Of a DNA stretch of 23,002 nucleotides, positions 22,863 to 23,002 are shown in pieces. How positions within the stretch are numbered: the stretch's first letter is position 1; each line of letters starts with the position of its first letter. A model generated the notes under the pieces. The model was not told the DNA's origin and did no database searches. It saw only the letters and a list, made by a program, of their open reading frames with translations. The DNA comes from JALQUL01 sp040382935 (GTDB lineage Bacteria; Pseudomonadota; Gammaproteobacteria; Burkholderiales; Burkholderiaceae_C): positions 1 through 23,002 of the forward strand of contig JBEIEP010000043.1 of NCBI GenBank assembly GCA_040382935.1. Direction: 5' to 3'. The position numbers and the translations under genes were made by a program.

Positions 22863-23002
22863 TGAAGTTACCCCTTTTTCGCGGACACTTTCTCCCTGAA
22901 AGGAAGAGTCCCAAATGTCAAATAAGACCCCTCGCTACGCGCAAGCGTTTCGTGACCAGATGGTCGAATTGGTTCGCAGCGGGCGCAAGCCCAGTGAACT
23001 GT
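22863..23002 (+). mobile_element. IS3-family insertion sequence, left end (second copy, partial)
   Basis: This is the same IS end as at 1-140, in inverted orientation. It starts TGAAGTTACCCC immediately after parB and has the ribosome binding site AGGAAGAG before the transposase ATG at 22915. Identity with the other copy is perfect over the visible part, including one further base at 22862. The rest of the element lies beyond the window. What originally followed parB cannot be seen. Confidence 0.85.
22915..23002 (+). CDS. IS3-family transposase OrfA, N-terminal fragment, second copy
   Basis: The 29 visible residues are identical to those encoded at 1-88 on the minus strand. They start MSNKTPRYAQAFRDQMVELV and end RSGRKPSEL. 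The gene reads outward off the right end. It is the OrfA helix-turn-helix start of an IS3-type element. OrfB and the frameshift region are not in the window. Confidence 0.75.
   Translation, partial: MSNKTPRYAQAFRDQMVELVRSGRKPSEL

Noticed and set aside
1..23002. The whole window as a composite transposon bounded by inverted IS copies
   Set aside because: The cargo is essential, origin-linked housekeeping DNA in near-standard order. The shared end length suggests assembly breaks at a repeated IS.
1..23002. CRISPR arrays, tRNA or rRNA genes
   Set aside because: No regularly spaced repeats, cloverleaf or rRNA-like sequence was seen on either strand.

Overview
The window looks like a 23 kb contig from a betaproteobacterium of the order Burkholderiales, most likely Comamonadaceae or a close relative. 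This rests on recognised protein families and gene order, not on a database search. The points used are the two-subunit glycyl-tRNA synthetase (glyQ, glyS), the chain corC-lnt ... glyQ ... glyS-gmhB-plsC-ygjP, and the origin-proximal order mnmG-rsmG-lysE family-parA-parB with parS sites. GC is fairly high by eye, except in the first ~1.3 kb.

Both ends of the window are the same 141 bp in inverted orientation. They are the left end of an IS3-family insertion sequence, with the start of its orfA transposase gene reading outward. The contig most likely stops here because the assembler could not pass a multicopy IS. The contig therefore carries no information on what lies beyond either IS.

Positions 1-1323 (minus strand) hold the IS end and a C5-cytosine DNA methyltransferase that is damaged twice. 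A run of 8 A shifts its frame, and the IS cuts off its C-terminus. Positions 1324-4654 (minus strand) hold a B12-dependent class II ribonucleotide reductase (nrdJ) and a secreted DUF3299-like protein. Positions 4813-7373 (plus strand) hold corC and lnt, which act in the envelope and lipoprotein maturation. Positions 7539-10546 are an accessory patch: an exported alpha/beta hydrolase, a class A acid phosphatase-like lipoprotein and a bile acid:sodium symporter-family transporter. Positions 10694-17350 (plus strand) hold glyQ, an orphan amino-acid ABC substrate-binding protein, then glyS-gmhB-plsC-ygjP-like metalloprotease. Positions 17447-22861 hold mnmG and rsmG (tRNA and 16S rRNA modification), a LysE exporter and the chromosomal ParA/ParB partition pair. 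Three perfect parS palindromes lie at 18883, 19971 and 20352, two of them inside coding sequence.

Most of the window is conserved housekeeping DNA next to the chromosomal origin. The less ordinary parts are the broken, possibly phase-variable methyltransferase, the inverted-repeat-bounded 124 bp element after rsmG, the substrate-binding gene that separates glyQ from glyS, and the outward-facing IS copies at both edges. I did not find a convincing new multi-gene system.
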